From the NCBI GenBank assembly GCA_030595125.1, contig JAUVDV010000012.1, positions 1 to 64,000 on the forward strand: 64,000 nt of DNA, in the 5' to 3' direction. The notes under the pieces were generated by a model that saw only the letters and a program-made list of their open reading frames with translations, ran no database searches and was not told the DNA's origin. Numbering within the stretch: position 1 is the stretch's first letter; every line of letters starts with the position of its first letter. Positions 42,701 to 50,119 of the stretch are shown here, in pieces. Made by a program: the position numbers and the translations under genes. This DNA comes from Deltaproteobacteria bacterium. Lineage in GTDB: Bacteria > Myxococcota_A > Polyangia > JAAYKL01.

Positions 42701-44416
42701 GTGGTCGTAACCGGCGGAGCCAGGGGAATCGTGTTCGAGTGCGTGATGGAGCTGGCCAGACAGACCGGGTGTCGTTTGTTGCTAACGGGCAGGACGGATC
42801 TCCCGATGGGTCGACCCGAGTGGCTCTCAACGGATTCGGGCGACATTGACAAAGTCGTACGGGATATTGAGATCAATCTGGTCAAACAGGATGGGCTCAG
42901 GCTGCCCGAAGCAAAACGCGTGGGACGGAATATCCGATCCCAGTGGGAGCTCTCACGAAACCTGGACCGGCTGGAGAATGCCGGAATAGAGGCCCGGTAC
43001 GAGAAGTGCGACGTATCTGACCGGGAAGCGTTCAGCAAGTTGCTGAGGCAGATATTGTCAGAAGATGTCGTCCGAGGCGTTGTTCACGGATCGGGAGTTC
43101 AAAAGGCCAAGCTGGTCACCGAGCTGACGGACGAGGCTATCGCCCAGACGATGGACACCAAGCTCACGCCCGTGTTCACAATGATCGATGAACTCGATTG
43201 GGCAACAATAAAAATGTTCTCGGGATTCGGATCCATTGCCGGGTTGTTCGGCAACTCCGGACAGACCGATTATGCCCTTGCCAACGACATGCTGGCCTGG
43301 ATCGTCACTGGTCTTCGCGCCGCACATCCCGGATTGCACGCCCAGACGATCGAATGGACGGCATGGGTGGGCACGGGAATGGTGAGCGTGGAGGAGAGCA
43401 AGCGCTTCGAGCAAGCCGGACTGACGCCGGTGAAGGTGGACGAAGGTGTTGCCTTTTTCATGGAAGGCCTGACCGGAAGCGCCCACAGTAGACTCGCGGT
43501 TTTCAACCAATCGGCAGAGTTCTCGGAGATTCGAAAGATCGGAGAGCACCCCGCCGCCGCGCGTCCCAGGGCCAGGCTGGTCGATCCGGCTGATGGAGAC
43601 AAGGGAGCCCGGGCCAACTTCTCCCTGGAGCAGGACGTGTACATCAATCAACATCTGGTCAAGATGGAACCGGTGGTGCCTGGCACCTTCGTTACCGAGA
43701 TATTCGCGGAAGCCATCGAGGGTGAGGGAATGACGCCCACAGATATCCAGTTCAGGCGACCTCTGCAGCTGCGCGGGGATGAACTGGAGGTGGAGATCAT
43801 TCGCAAGGACGACCTCATGATGCTGGTGCCGGCCCAGAGACCGGAGCTGGGAGACAAGGGCCTTGCGAACCTGGCGTACGCCACGTGCAAGCTCGTTAGT
43901 GGCGATCTCCTGGACGATGAAGGGTTGGTCATTTCAAAGAAGGACTTCAAGAGTCTGCGCGAAGAGGGGTCCTCTACGGGGGCGTCATTCTACAGCATGC
44001 TGGACTCCAAGTTTTCCGGCGCCCTCAAGACGGGTCCGGTGTTCAGAGGACTTCGCTCCACCATGGAGAAGGGCGACATGTTCTATAGCGCCGTTACAAT
44101 CACAGACGAGGCGGCGGCTTTGTTGGAGGTTCCCGGGGAGTTCGTCTTCAACCCGGTGCTTGCTGACATGGCGGTGCAGGTTGCTGCGGCATGGGCCATG
44201 ATTCGGCACGATGTGATGGAGATCCCCTTCGAGATAGGTGCGCTTCATGTCGCAAGGGATCTGAGCGGCCGGGATGCAGTCGTCATTTGTCGCGCGCTGG
44301 AGATAACCGCCGAACAGTCCGTCATGGACCTGGCGGTGAGGGATCTGGACGGAAATCTGATCCTGGGAATGGAACGACTGGTTCTCAAGGCGATTGCGCC
44401 CAGGGAGGAAGACTAG
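36713..44416 (+). CDS. Iterative type I lipid/polyketide synthase (KS-KS-AT-ACP3-KR-DH), PfaA-related
   Basis: A 2567-residue multidomain synthase. KS1 (about 1-460) opens with I-A-I-I-G-M-G-C-V-F-P-N-A like PfaA and has Cys212, His347 and His387. KS2 (about 480-930) also has a full triad: Cys685, His819 and His858. The acyltransferase (about 1040-1360) has Ser1141 (G-H-S-F-G) and His1248. Three near-identical carrier domains carry phosphopantetheine serines 1503, 1604 and 1710 in G-V-D-S-V-Q. The ketoreductase (about 1985-2270) has T-G-G-A-R-G-I, Ser2174 and Tyr2187. A C-terminal hotdog dehydratase has His2314. No enoyl reductase or thioesterase is on the chain. Repeated condensation, reduction and dehydration would give an unsaturated acyl chain; the product is unknown. 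Confidence 0.93.
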   Translation: MSRYDIAIIGMGCVFPNAHDVQQYWKNIESGDTYFKKMPNRLWHIDNFYSPQKGNPEKSYTNVGSFVEGFEFPFLDYKLPPAAMRGVDATQLMAIAATRQALDDAGIEMRSDELTDAATMIGASGVDAFAHSAVFLKRHRFIKKLRPLLEKRGVKSALIDRMADDLTQELDARGHIWVPSMAAVGAISSSLSNRVAQVFGIRGFNMTLDAACGSSFVAIDVACQALMAGDARVAIAGGADLGVNPPIYIGFSRVDGLSASGMSNTFDHTADGLVIGEGVGMLVLKKLEDAIDDGNDIKAVIRGVGSSSDGAGQAIYAPSASGRAEALQAALASAQIEHSEVQYLEAHATSTIVGDANEYDSISMVYGKDRNAPEPLYLGSVKSQIGHLKAAAGVAGMIKTVLAMNEGKIPHLPRFTKLTPGATLPSEHLAIPTEIKPWHKGKDGMRISAITTSGFGGVNYHAILEQGDSYTRPQQRPEISREVAIVGVQVRVAGADTPEKFWDNLVEGVDVFTDVDPKDHGWEDCYETGPQNEIINTNVVSKIEPYKVNLLRHKIFPNSVSQISPTQILGLDLADKLLTSAGFTLEEPKKIGVSVGCMHDDYFPTIFPPMITDEYIDALFACASAGEVDASVLKECCAAAKEEIRGEFPPVTEHTLPGWMTNVTAGRIANRLNLHGPNFTVDSACSSSIASSLPAMYQLMYGNVDLMISGGLNRQLSDTFTSGVCALGAVAKRIARPFDREGTGYLIGEGGVLFLLKLLKNAQRDGDDIFGVIHAIGGSSEADSKSMVAPTEKAVSRAISNAFRNTDIDPSEIGISETHGSANELSDIVEAQGLAKGLRAGDGGDPVQMTAVKSHVGHLYGGSGAASIFSTIQSLRTGIVPGIRHLENVRPEILEVADKVEPRKETGPLDKKITMGGVNSLGLGGASYFAVVSAGGEAGEPVLAGSKVREGDEGQDDVFLCLAESEKSFAAALGRALSQNPIPEVISEGADVNARMTVSFEDQKSLRTKLKSALKMIEGGHGLKPLESQGLFSADIPREGEEENLVFCFPGQGVHYITMGRHLYEEDPNFANVVDEVHKLAMSEFGFDLLGHIYGDEDDEQLKKNLGTLVGAQTSLFAVELGVAKVLEAKGVRPDVMVGHSFGEISALAVAGVWDIETAYKVVVERIKAAQLIAEGGGPDLGMASVVCSEDQRDAILGLVGDKVFLTNVNAPGRFVLAGEKEAVKRTVVVAESFGVEARLLPIGAAFHSKYMEPAREPFRKALEKLPCSPPTIPIISTITGTYVDAANLDSISLARHLSQQLITPLNLPREINRLYEDGARTFLEVGPGWAMTKMIAAILEGKAYNSAPTLHPKVGDVETFRRARALLMAVGRIGSAAERQDVPGMFSPDFLQYMKENEPSVLSLIEEVHGRFLSGILTASKPKAPTVARPVAASIVEPKGSIVKSTKPPAAVQAKPVKAKSGGGGVDKWIERLRDKLVTTTGYPPEMLEVDLDLEADLGVDSVQRAEIWVSLTTEHDLDAEARPSGARTIAQLAEILAQMAGGDGPGDEVSADKEPADKEPANKVSADKWIERLRDKLVTTTGYPPEMLEVDLDLEADLGVDSVQRAEIWVSLTTEHGLDAETRPSGARTIAQLAEILAQMEGGDDSASNEPAEIPMEEPPSTPEPVGGGIQLDKWIERLRDKLVTTTGYPPEMLEVDLDLEADLGVDSVQRAEIWVSLTTEHGLDAEARPSGARTIAQLAEILAQMERGDGSGKNDAAEKATAGSSASIDDTSACGLFLGGSDPIDQKDMEEFSCKRVLIVVGDGDTTGGKLKRRFLKRDIEMTTVKVSTLSGQMAAGDVSALLEGCDTVVYAAHSKLLDIPRKGESMRLALQEATTDLYQAFRALVPVLEERPARLIFPVSMDGAFGVSSSGERLLGAFPSGFVRSLRRELPDCKFQLIDAGEISWADAIDQNIELMGPGLEIGMRPSGRVVSKVSVMSPSPEYRQPLDRGDLVVVTGGARGIVFECVMELARQTGCRLLLTGRTDLPMGRPEWLSTDSGDIDKVVRDIEINLVKQDGLRLPEAKRVGRNIRSQWELSRNLDRLENAGIEARYEKCDVSDREAFSKLLRQILSEDVVRGVVHGSGVQKAKLVTELTDEAIAQTMDTKLTPVFTMIDELDWATIKMFSGFGSIAGLFGNSGQTDYALANDMLAWIVTGLRAAHPGLHAQTIEWTAWVGTGMVSVEESKRFEQAGLTPVKVDEGVAFFMEGLTGSAHSRLAVFNQSAEFSEIRKIGEHPAAARPRARLVDPADGDKGARANFSLEQDVYINQHLVKMEPVVPGTFVTEIFAEAIEGEGMTPTDIQFRRPLQLRGDELEVEIIRKDDLMMLVPAQRPELGDKGLANLAYATCKLVSGDLLDDEGLVISKKDFKSLREEGSSTGASFYSMLDSKFSGALKTGPVFRGLRSTMEKGDMFYSAVTITDEAAALLEVPGEFVFNPVLADMAVQVAAAWAMIRHDVMEIPFEIGALHVARDLSGRDAVVICRALEITAEQSVMDLAVRDLDGNLILGMERLVLKAIAPREED
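41111..41959 (+). repeat. Three tandem near-identical carrier-domain units
   Basis: Units at about 41111-41338, 41416-41641 and 41733-41959 encode the three acyl-carrier domains of the synthase. They are almost identical in DNA as well as protein, including synonymous positions, while the linkers between them differ in length and sequence. The pattern indicates recent duplication or ongoing gene conversion. Tandem carrier domains are typical of PUFA synthases, where copy number raises yield. Confidence 0.9.
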
Positions 44417-44419
44417 ATC

Positions 44420-46957
44420 ATGATGGGAGGGGGCAACAACGAAGGGAATGGATCTTCCCTCGAGGGATACGATGTGCTCGTGATCGGCGCCGGCTTAGGA
44501 GGGCTCACCTGCGCCACCGAGCTGGCCAGGCAGGGACTCAGGGTCTGCGTCTTTGAGCAGCACAGGGTGGCTGGGGGTTATGCCCAGGCGTTTCGTCGAA
44601 AGGGTTACCATTTCGACGTTTCCCTGCACTACACCGGCGGTCTTGATCCCGGCAGTATGGCACACGGGATTCTCAAGAGCCTGGGTGTTTTCGACAAACT
44701 GCGGATTGTACGCTCCAGGAGCCTCTTCACTGCCGAGTTTCCCGGGCTTTTCGTGGACATGCCCAATGATCGCGATAGCATCATCAACAAGCTAGTGGAG
44801 CTGTTTCCCCATGAAGAGCGGGGGATCAAGTCTCTCTTCGAATTCATGCCCAGGTTGAAGCACGACGTGATCGGACCCCACATCGTAACGGATTTTGACA
44901 TTCACAAACAAGATACTCTGAGCGCTCACTATACGGAGAGCATCTTTGCGGAGGTACTCAAGGAGCACGTTACTGATCCCAAGCTCCTGGCCGTGCTGGG
45001 CCAGATGTGGATGTACGTGGGTCTGCCGCCGGACAGGTCTTCGGCCAACTTCACCACCTGCGTCTTTTCGGCGGGCTGGCTCGAAGGCGCCTATCATGTC
45101 GTTGGTGGTGGTGGAGCCATCGTTCGATCCATGGTGGAGAAACTCCGTGAGTTCGGAGGGGAATGTCTGCCGAAAACTCCGGTGGTCCGCATATTGATGG
45201 AGGACGGTGTTGCTAGCGGAGTCGAGCTTTCGAGCGGCCGCGTCGTCAAGGCGCCGACGGTGATCAGCGCGGTGAGTCCGACACAAACCTTCTTCGACCT
45301 TCTGAGCGAGGACGCGGTGTCCAAGATCTACAGGTACAGGTTGGAGAAGATGGAGCCGTCCCTGTCCATGTATACGACTTACCTGGGGCTCGATTGTGCG
45401 CCTAGCCGTGTGGGAATACCCATGGGTAACTTCTTCTACAACCACGGCTTCGACTGGAATGAATCCTATCGGCGCATAATGGACAACGAGATTGAGCATA
45501 CAGACTGGTGCATCACCAGCAACGAAGGTCTCGATGATACAATGTGCCCCACAGGTGGCGGAATTGTTTCCGCAGTGGAGTTGACCCCGGCGGATGACTG
45601 GCTCGATCTGGACAATGATGCATACGCCGAAAGAAAAAAACAGGTGGCCCAAAAGCTGTTGAACAAGTACGAGCAGCGGTTTCCGGGCCTCAAGGGCCAC
45701 GTGGTCGTACACGAAATGGGCACACCCAGGACGATCGCCCGTTTCAGCAGGAATCACCGAGGGGCGGTATGTGGCCTGGCTCAGAGCCTGGACCAATCCA
45801 ACAGCAAACGCCTCGTGAACAGGACACCGATACCGGGGCTCTTTCTTACCGGCGCCTGGACCTGGTCGGGGGGTGGGTACGAGGGCGCCATGATGTCCGG
45901 AGTTCAGACCGCATCTGCGGCCATGGCGGAAACCAGGTCCCCGTACAAGGTATCCAAGATCGCGCTGGTCGAAGATATATCGAGGGAATCGTCAAAAAAC
46001 GGCGAGGTCGTTCGTGCATCGGCGGTGGATCGCGTACTCAGCGAAGAGGTGGAGCGGGAACACTATCGCCATCGCCTCAGGGTGCGTGTTTACGGTGACG
46101 ATCTCAACTCACGCGGTCACGCGGACGCCTCCTCCTACCTTCGCTACATGGATCGTGGGAGAGTGGAGGCAATAGAAAAAATATGCGCCGATGCCGGTGA
46201 TGAGTCATGGCTGACAAAATATGTGGTCAATGTTTATCGGATAGAAGCGAGGCTGGCCACAATCGTGGGGCTCGCTGATGAACTCGAGATACGAACCGGA
46301 TTACGCCGTGTGACAACACACCGGGCGTCCTTCGATCAGCGGATTGTCAACGTGAAGACGGGGGATCTGGTTGTGGACGCAAACGTGGAGGTGCTTTTCC
46401 TCGACAGGGAAATGAACCTCATACCTGCTCCTGCAGAGGTTTTGACGTGCAAACATGAGATTCCAGGGCTTTCCGAGGAAAGGTCGGAGTCAGTTCCGTT
46501 CGGCATCGAAGAGCAGTTTCCATTCCGGACGCCTTTTAGGGTGTACTTCGAGGATACTGATACTCAGCAGATCACCTACCATGTTTCCTACGCCAGGTTC
46601 TGCGAGCGGGCGCTCTTCGAAATGGTGCGGGCTGTCTGGGCGGATCTGAGCGCGAGCGCATGGATGGCCAAGAACAGGAGCAACGTCTCCCGGATGGACC
46701 TGCGGTATCTCAACTCATCGAAGTTGGGGGACAGGCTGGAGGTTTGCACCGGTATCCTGGCGATCACCGAGGAAAAGATCACCATGGGGCAACGGATTAT
46801 CTTTGCGGGAACCAACAAGGTTGTCGTGGACGCAGCCACGGACGTGGAATTCCGCGACGAGAACGAGAGAATCGTTCCTGTTCCCAAGCAGATCCTCGAT
46901 CTGAGCAAGGCAAACCTGACCAGCACCAACGGTGGCAAGCCCAAGAGATCTCCATGA
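44420..46957 (+). CDS. FAD desaturase/saturase-like oxidoreductase fused to two hotdog thioesterase domains
   Basis: An 845-residue protein. Residues about 12-520 are a CrtI/retinol-saturase-type flavoprotein: V-I-G-A-G-L-G-G-L near the start, V-A-G-G-Y-A-Q-A-F, and the C-terminal F-L-T-G-A-W-T-W-S-G-G-G-Y-E-G-A-M signature. Two 4-hydroxybenzoyl-CoA-thioesterase-like hotdog domains follow, about 545-680 (R-G-H-A-D-A-S-S-Y-L-R-Y) and 695-830 (F-E-D-T-D-T-Q-Q-I-T-Y-H-V-S-Y). The flavin part could isomerise, saturate or desaturate double bonds of the chain made by the synthase, which lacks an enoyl reductase. The hotdogs could release it or act as extra dehydratases. I know of no characterised protein with this fusion. 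The stop overlaps the next ATG. Confidence 0.85.
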   Translation: MMGGGNNEGNGSSLEGYDVLVIGAGLGGLTCATELARQGLRVCVFEQHRVAGGYAQAFRRKGYHFDVSLHYTGGLDPGSMAHGILKSLGVFDKLRIVRSRSLFTAEFPGLFVDMPNDRDSIINKLVELFPHEERGIKSLFEFMPRLKHDVIGPHIVTDFDIHKQDTLSAHYTESIFAEVLKEHVTDPKLLAVLGQMWMYVGLPPDRSSANFTTCVFSAGWLEGAYHVVGGGGAIVRSMVEKLREFGGECLPKTPVVRILMEDGVASGVELSSGRVVKAPTVISAVSPTQTFFDLLSEDAVSKIYRYRLEKMEPSLSMYTTYLGLDCAPSRVGIPMGNFFYNHGFDWNESYRRIMDNEIEHTDWCITSNEGLDDTMCPTGGGIVSAVELTPADDWLDLDNDAYAERKKQVAQKLLNKYEQRFPGLKGHVVVHEMGTPRTIARFSRNHRGAVCGLAQSLDQSNSKRLVNRTPIPGLFLTGAWTWSGGGYEGAMMSGVQTASAAMAETRSPYKVSKIALVEDISRESSKNGEVVRASAVDRVLSEEVEREHYRHRLRVRVYGDDLNSRGHADASSYLRYMDRGRVEAIEKICADAGDESWLTKYVVNVYRIEARLATIVGLADELEIRTGLRRVTTHRASFDQRIVNVKTGDLVVDANVEVLFLDREMNLIPAPAEVLTCKHEIPGLSEERSESVPFGIEEQFPFRTPFRVYFEDTDTQQITYHVSYARFCERALFEMVRAVWADLSASAWMAKNRSNVSRMDLRYLNSSKLGDRLEVCTGILAITEEKITMGQRIIFAGTNKVVVDAATDVEFRDENERIVPVPKQILDLSKANLTSTNGGKPKRSP

Positions 46958-47841
46958 GCATCGGTTCATTTCTGGCAACCGGCGAAAATCTCGAACTGGT
47001 CAAGAAGAACTCGTGGAAGTTCGGACGCCCGAAGATCATCGAGATGGGTATGCGCTATTACGAGCAGCATCCCGGGCAAGTTCAGGTTGTTGCCGACAAC
47101 CTCGAGAAGATGGAGTTGCCGTGTACGGGGGCGGCGCTCGACGAGGTACTGCGCGAGATTGTGGTGCACTACTACGAGAAGCTGTTTGTTCTGGTCAAGA
47201 CCTACGAGGCCTACTGGATCGCCAAGAACCGCATCGACGTGGGTGACAGTCTGGAGCACTTTGTCGAGGCTCGTGAAGCCGGCAAGGCCGTCTTCATCGG
47301 CCAGTCTCATTTCGGTGCAACGTACTTTATGGCCAGTGTACTCATGGTTCACGGCCTGGAGGTATACACGGTGGGCAACTTTCCAGAACCCGTGGGGAGC
47401 ATGCTCGAGAACACCGTGGACGTTATCAGTAAAAAGTACGGAACAGCTCGGGCGAATCTGCTGAACTTGGCCGACAGCAGCGTAGACGTACCCGGCGAGA
47501 TGATGCGGCTTCTCATGCTCAAGAAGATCGTGTCCAACGTGTACGACGAGAACAATAGTTTCTGCAGGCCGGTCAAGCTGCTGGGCAAAACCCTGTTCGG
47601 CGGCACCGGCATGGATTTGATTCTGAAGCCTTTTTCAGACGACAAGGTCGTGATTCTGACGCCGTTCCTGGTGAGGACATCCGATGAGACTTTTCGATAC
47701 GAGGTGGACAGGCACTACCTGTCCGACGGCGACATTGTCGAGAGTTTCTACAGATCCCTCGAGGAGCGGGTGAAAAAGTACCATTCGCAATGGTACTTCA
47801 TCCACGAACTCCACGAGAGCTTCGAAGACCTGAGAACATGA
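46954..47841 (+). CDS. Divergent LpxL/HtrB-like acyltransferase
   Basis: A 295-residue protein; the ATG at 46954 overlaps the upstream stop, and longer in-frame extensions only re-read the thioesterase gene. Central features recall the lipid A lauroyl acyltransferase family: G-K-A-V-F-I-G-Q-S-H119-F-G, then a small domain with V-H-G-L-E-V-Y-T-V, and L-L-G-K-T-L-F-G-G-T-G followed by V-V-I-L-T-P-F-L-V-R. The acidic residue expected five positions after the His is Tyr124, so the HX4D/E motif is incomplete and activity is uncertain. There is no N-terminal membrane helix. It may be a soluble chain-transfer or acyl-binding relative. It overlaps the UPF0371 gene by ATGA. Confidence 0.6.
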   Translation: MSIGSFLATGENLELVKKNSWKFGRPKIIEMGMRYYEQHPGQVQVVADNLEKMELPCTGAALDEVLREIVVHYYEKLFVLVKTYEAYWIAKNRIDVGDSLEHFVEAREAGKAVFIGQSHFGATYFMASVLMVHGLEVYTVGNFPEPVGSMLENTVDVISKKYGTARANLLNLADSSVDVPGEMMRLLMLKKIVSNVYDENNSFCRPVKLLGKTLFGGTGMDLILKPFSDDKVVILTPFLVRTSDETFRYEVDRHYLSDGDIVESFYRSLEERVKKYHSQWYFIHELHESFEDLRT

Positions 47842-49349
47842 TTACTGCATTTGACAACGAGAAGTATCTGGCCGAGCAGACCGAGGCAATCCTCAAGCGT
47901 ATCGATCGTTTCGATAACAAATTGTACCTGGAGTTCGGTGGCAAGCTGCTTTTCGACTACCACGCGTCGAGGGTATTGCCGGGCTTCGATCCCAACGTAA
48001 AGATTCGCCTGCTCCAGAGAATGAAAAGTAAAACAGAGATCATTCTTTGTGTTTATGCCGGAGATATCGAACGGCGAAAGATCCGCGCTGACTTCGGCAT
48101 CACGTACGATTCGGATACGCTCAAGCTTATAGACGATCTTCGGGAGTGGGGTCTGGAAGTTCGGGCGGTGGTCATCACGCGTTTTGACGGACAGCCTGCA
48201 GCCGAGGCGTTTCAGAAGAAACTGGAGCGCCGTGGAGTGAAGGTGTATCGGCACAAGGCCATCAAGGGCTATCCTGCGGATGTGGATCGCATAGTCAGCG
48301 AAGATGGATACGGCGCCAACCCATTTATAGAGACCAGCAGTTCACTGGTAGTGGTCAACGCCCCTGGGCCCAACAGCGGAAAAATGGGTACGTGTTTGTC
48401 TCAGATCTATCACGAGTATCGACAAGGAGTTCACGCGGGATACGCCAAGTTCGAGACCTTTCCGATCTGGAACCTGCCAATCAGGCATCCTGTCAACGCA
48501 GCGTACGAGGCGGCCACAGCAGATCTTCGCGACGTCAACATGATCGACCCGTTCCATCTGGAGGCCTACGGCGTCAGCGCAGTCAATTACAACAGAGATG
48601 TTGAAGCCTTCCCCTTGCTGAAGAGGAGCATCGAAAGGATAACCGGCGAGACCCTCTACCAGTCGCCCACGGATATGGGCGTAAACAGAGCGGGATTTGC
48701 CATCATCGACGACAACGCGGCCGTTGAGGCTGGCAAGCAGGAGATCGTTCGCCGTTACTTTCGCTACTCTTGCGACGTGGTCGCCGGATTGGAAGAACCC
48801 GAATCGGTCAGCCGAGTCAAGAACCTGATGGAGGAGTTCGACGTTCAGCCCGAAGACCGTTCAGTGGTGATGCCGGCGAGGGAAGTAGCACGAGCAGCCG
48901 AGGCCAAGGTAGAGAAGGGTAATATGGGAGTGTTCAGCGGCGCGGCGGTGGAGTTGCTGAACGGCAAAATAGTCACCGGACACAACTCGCCACTTTTACA
49001 TGCGGTGTCCTCCCTGGTGCTTAACGCAATCAAGGAACTGGCCGGCATCCCCCATCACCTTGATCTGCTGAGCCCCAATATTATCGAGTCTATCGGAAGG
49101 CTTCGAAAGGAGATACTTGGGGAGTATTCGATCAGCCTCAATTTGGAGGAGACACTGATTGCGCTCAGCATCAGCTCTACAACAAATCCCGTTGCACAGG
49201 AGGCGATGCAGAAGCTGGCCATGCTCAAGGGTTGTGAGCTGCATACAACCCACTTGCCGCCTCCCGGAGACGAGAAGGGTTTGCGACATCTTGGAGTAAA
49301 CCTCACCTGCGATCCAAACTTTGCCAGCAAGAAGCTTTTTGTATCTTAG
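47838..49349 (+). CDS. UPF0371 (DUF1846) family protein
   Basis: A 503-residue protein starting at 47838, where ATGA overlaps the previous stop; this length matches the family. Family blocks are very well kept: L-Y-L-E-F-G-G-K-L, H-A-S-R-V-L-P-G-F-D, S-G-K-M-G-T-C-L-S-Q-I-Y-H-E, A-K-F-E-T-F-P-I-W-N-L-P, H-P-V-N-A-A-Y-E-A-A-T and N-M-I-D-P-F-H. The G-P-N-S-G-K segment looks like a nucleotide-binding P-loop. A structure exists for the family, but its reaction is, as far as I know, unestablished. Its place as last gene of a coupled lipid-synthase operon is the most direct hint here that it acts on a precursor, cofactor or product of that pathway. Confidence 0.92.
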   Translation: MITAFDNEKYLAEQTEAILKRIDRFDNKLYLEFGGKLLFDYHASRVLPGFDPNVKIRLLQRMKSKTEIILCVYAGDIERRKIRADFGITYDSDTLKLIDDLREWGLEVRAVVITRFDGQPAAEAFQKKLERRGVKVYRHKAIKGYPADVDRIVSEDGYGANPFIETSSSLVVVNAPGPNSGKMGTCLSQIYHEYRQGVHAGYAKFETFPIWNLPIRHPVNAAYEAATADLRDVNMIDPFHLEAYGVSAVNYNRDVEAFPLLKRSIERITGETLYQSPTDMGVNRAGFAIIDDNAAVEAGKQEIVRRYFRYSCDVVAGLEEPESVSRVKNLMEEFDVQPEDRSVVMPAREVARAAEAKVEKGNMGVFSGAAVELLNGKIVTGHNSPLLHAVSSLVLNAIKELAGIPHHLDLLSPNIIESIGRLRKEILGEYSISLNLEETLIALSISSTTNPVAQEAMQKLAMLKGCELHTTHLPPPGDEKGLRHLGVNLTCDPNFASKKLFVS

Positions 49350-49353
49350 AGGT

Positions 49354-50037
49354 TCAAGAATGCGTTTTATCCTTGCGTCCCCCCAGAGCGCCGACGATCA
49401 GTAGTATTCCAGAGGCGGACAGAATCACAATCGTGAGAGGGGGGATTGCCTCCGAAGCGCTGTTGAGTGTTACCAGACGCTCTCCGGCAATCGAATATAG
49501 CAGGACTATCGGTATGTCGCCGATAAACGATCCAGCGACAAAGTTACGATATCGCAAGTCGGTCAGGGCGGCGACTATGGTGATAGGGCCGTAGGGGAGG
49601 TTGACCAGGAGTCGCAACCCGGCGATCGCGAGTATGGGCCGGCGGCGCAGTCGCTCTTCCAGCCTTTGAGCGCGATGTCCGAAACGTTCGCGGGCGCTGT
49701 GCCCAAAGAGATTGCGTGTGGCGAAGAAAAGAGCCGTGGTGCCGATCAAGACTCCGGTGAAGGTTGTGAAGAAACCGATCAGGGGACCCAGCAGAGCGCC
49801 GGCCATGATCGTGAGGAGCGCCTTTGTGGGCATGGAGAAGGCCATTCCGATCATCTGGGCTCCCAGCAAGGCGGCGATCACGGTGGGTCGGTTGTCCCTG
49901 GCATACAGTGACAGCGCATCCGCCAGTTGTTTCACGTCCTCAAGAGTCAGGTAACGATATGCCAGGAACCACAGGGTGCCGACAAAGGCAGCCGCGACTA
50001 TCGCAAGAGGCAAAATTGGATAGGATTTCAAGCTCAT
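49354..50037 (-). CDS. TVP38/TMEM64 (DedA-superfamily) membrane protein
   Basis: A 227-residue inner-membrane protein with about five hydrophobic segments. The family core is visible: G-A-L-L-G-P-L-I-G-F-F near residue 82 and the later basic loop plus R-L-L-V-N-L-P-Y-G-P re-entrant segment near 145. Relatives in the DedA/VTT group move lipids such as undecaprenyl phosphate or phosphatidylethanolamine across membranes. It is convergent with the UPF0371 gene, four bases away, and not part of that operon. It lies downstream of the terminator of the GT operon, so it probably has its own promoter within 50038-50070. Confidence 0.8.
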   Translation of the reverse strand: MSLKSYPILPLAIVAAAFVGTLWFLAYRYLTLEDVKQLADALSLYARDNRPTVIAALLGAQMIGMAFSMPTKALLTIMAGALLGPLIGFFTTFTGVLIGTTALFFATRNLFGHSARERFGHRAQRLEERLRRRPILAIAGLRLLVNLPYGPITIVAALTDLRYRNFVAGSFIGDIPIVLLYSIAGERLVTLNSASEAIPPLTIVILSASGILLIVGALGGRKDKTHS

Positions 50038-50070
50038 GGCAGGAAAGCTTGCATATTCGATGTTATGGAC

Positions 50071-50119
50071 AAAGAAAAAAACTTCCCCCCTCCCAATTGG
50101 AATACTGGGAGAGGGGAAG
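50071..50119 (-). terminator. Rho-independent terminator of the PilZ-glycosyltransferase operon
   Basis: On the minus strand, cttcccctctccca (50119-50106) pairs with tgggaggggggaag (50095-50082) with one mismatch and is followed by seven T residues. The rest of the 413-base gap 50038-50450 shows no open reading frame with a signal or ribosome-binding site and no RNA I recognise. Confidence 0.8.

Noticed and set aside
46660-46953. 5' extension of the LpxL-like gene by 98 codons
   Set aside because: It re-reads the end of the FAD-hotdog gene in another frame. The ATG at 46954 overlaps the stop as in the other operon junctions.
47790-47837. 5' extension of the UPF0371 gene
   Set aside because: The family N-terminus matches the ATG at 47838 exactly and that start overlaps the previous stop.
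35239-49349. Classic EPA/DHA-type PUFA (pfaABCDE) operon
   Set aside because: No PfaD-type enoyl reductase, no PfaC-type double dehydratase, no phosphopantetheinyl transferase, and the second KS is catalytic. The product should not be assumed to be EPA or DHA.
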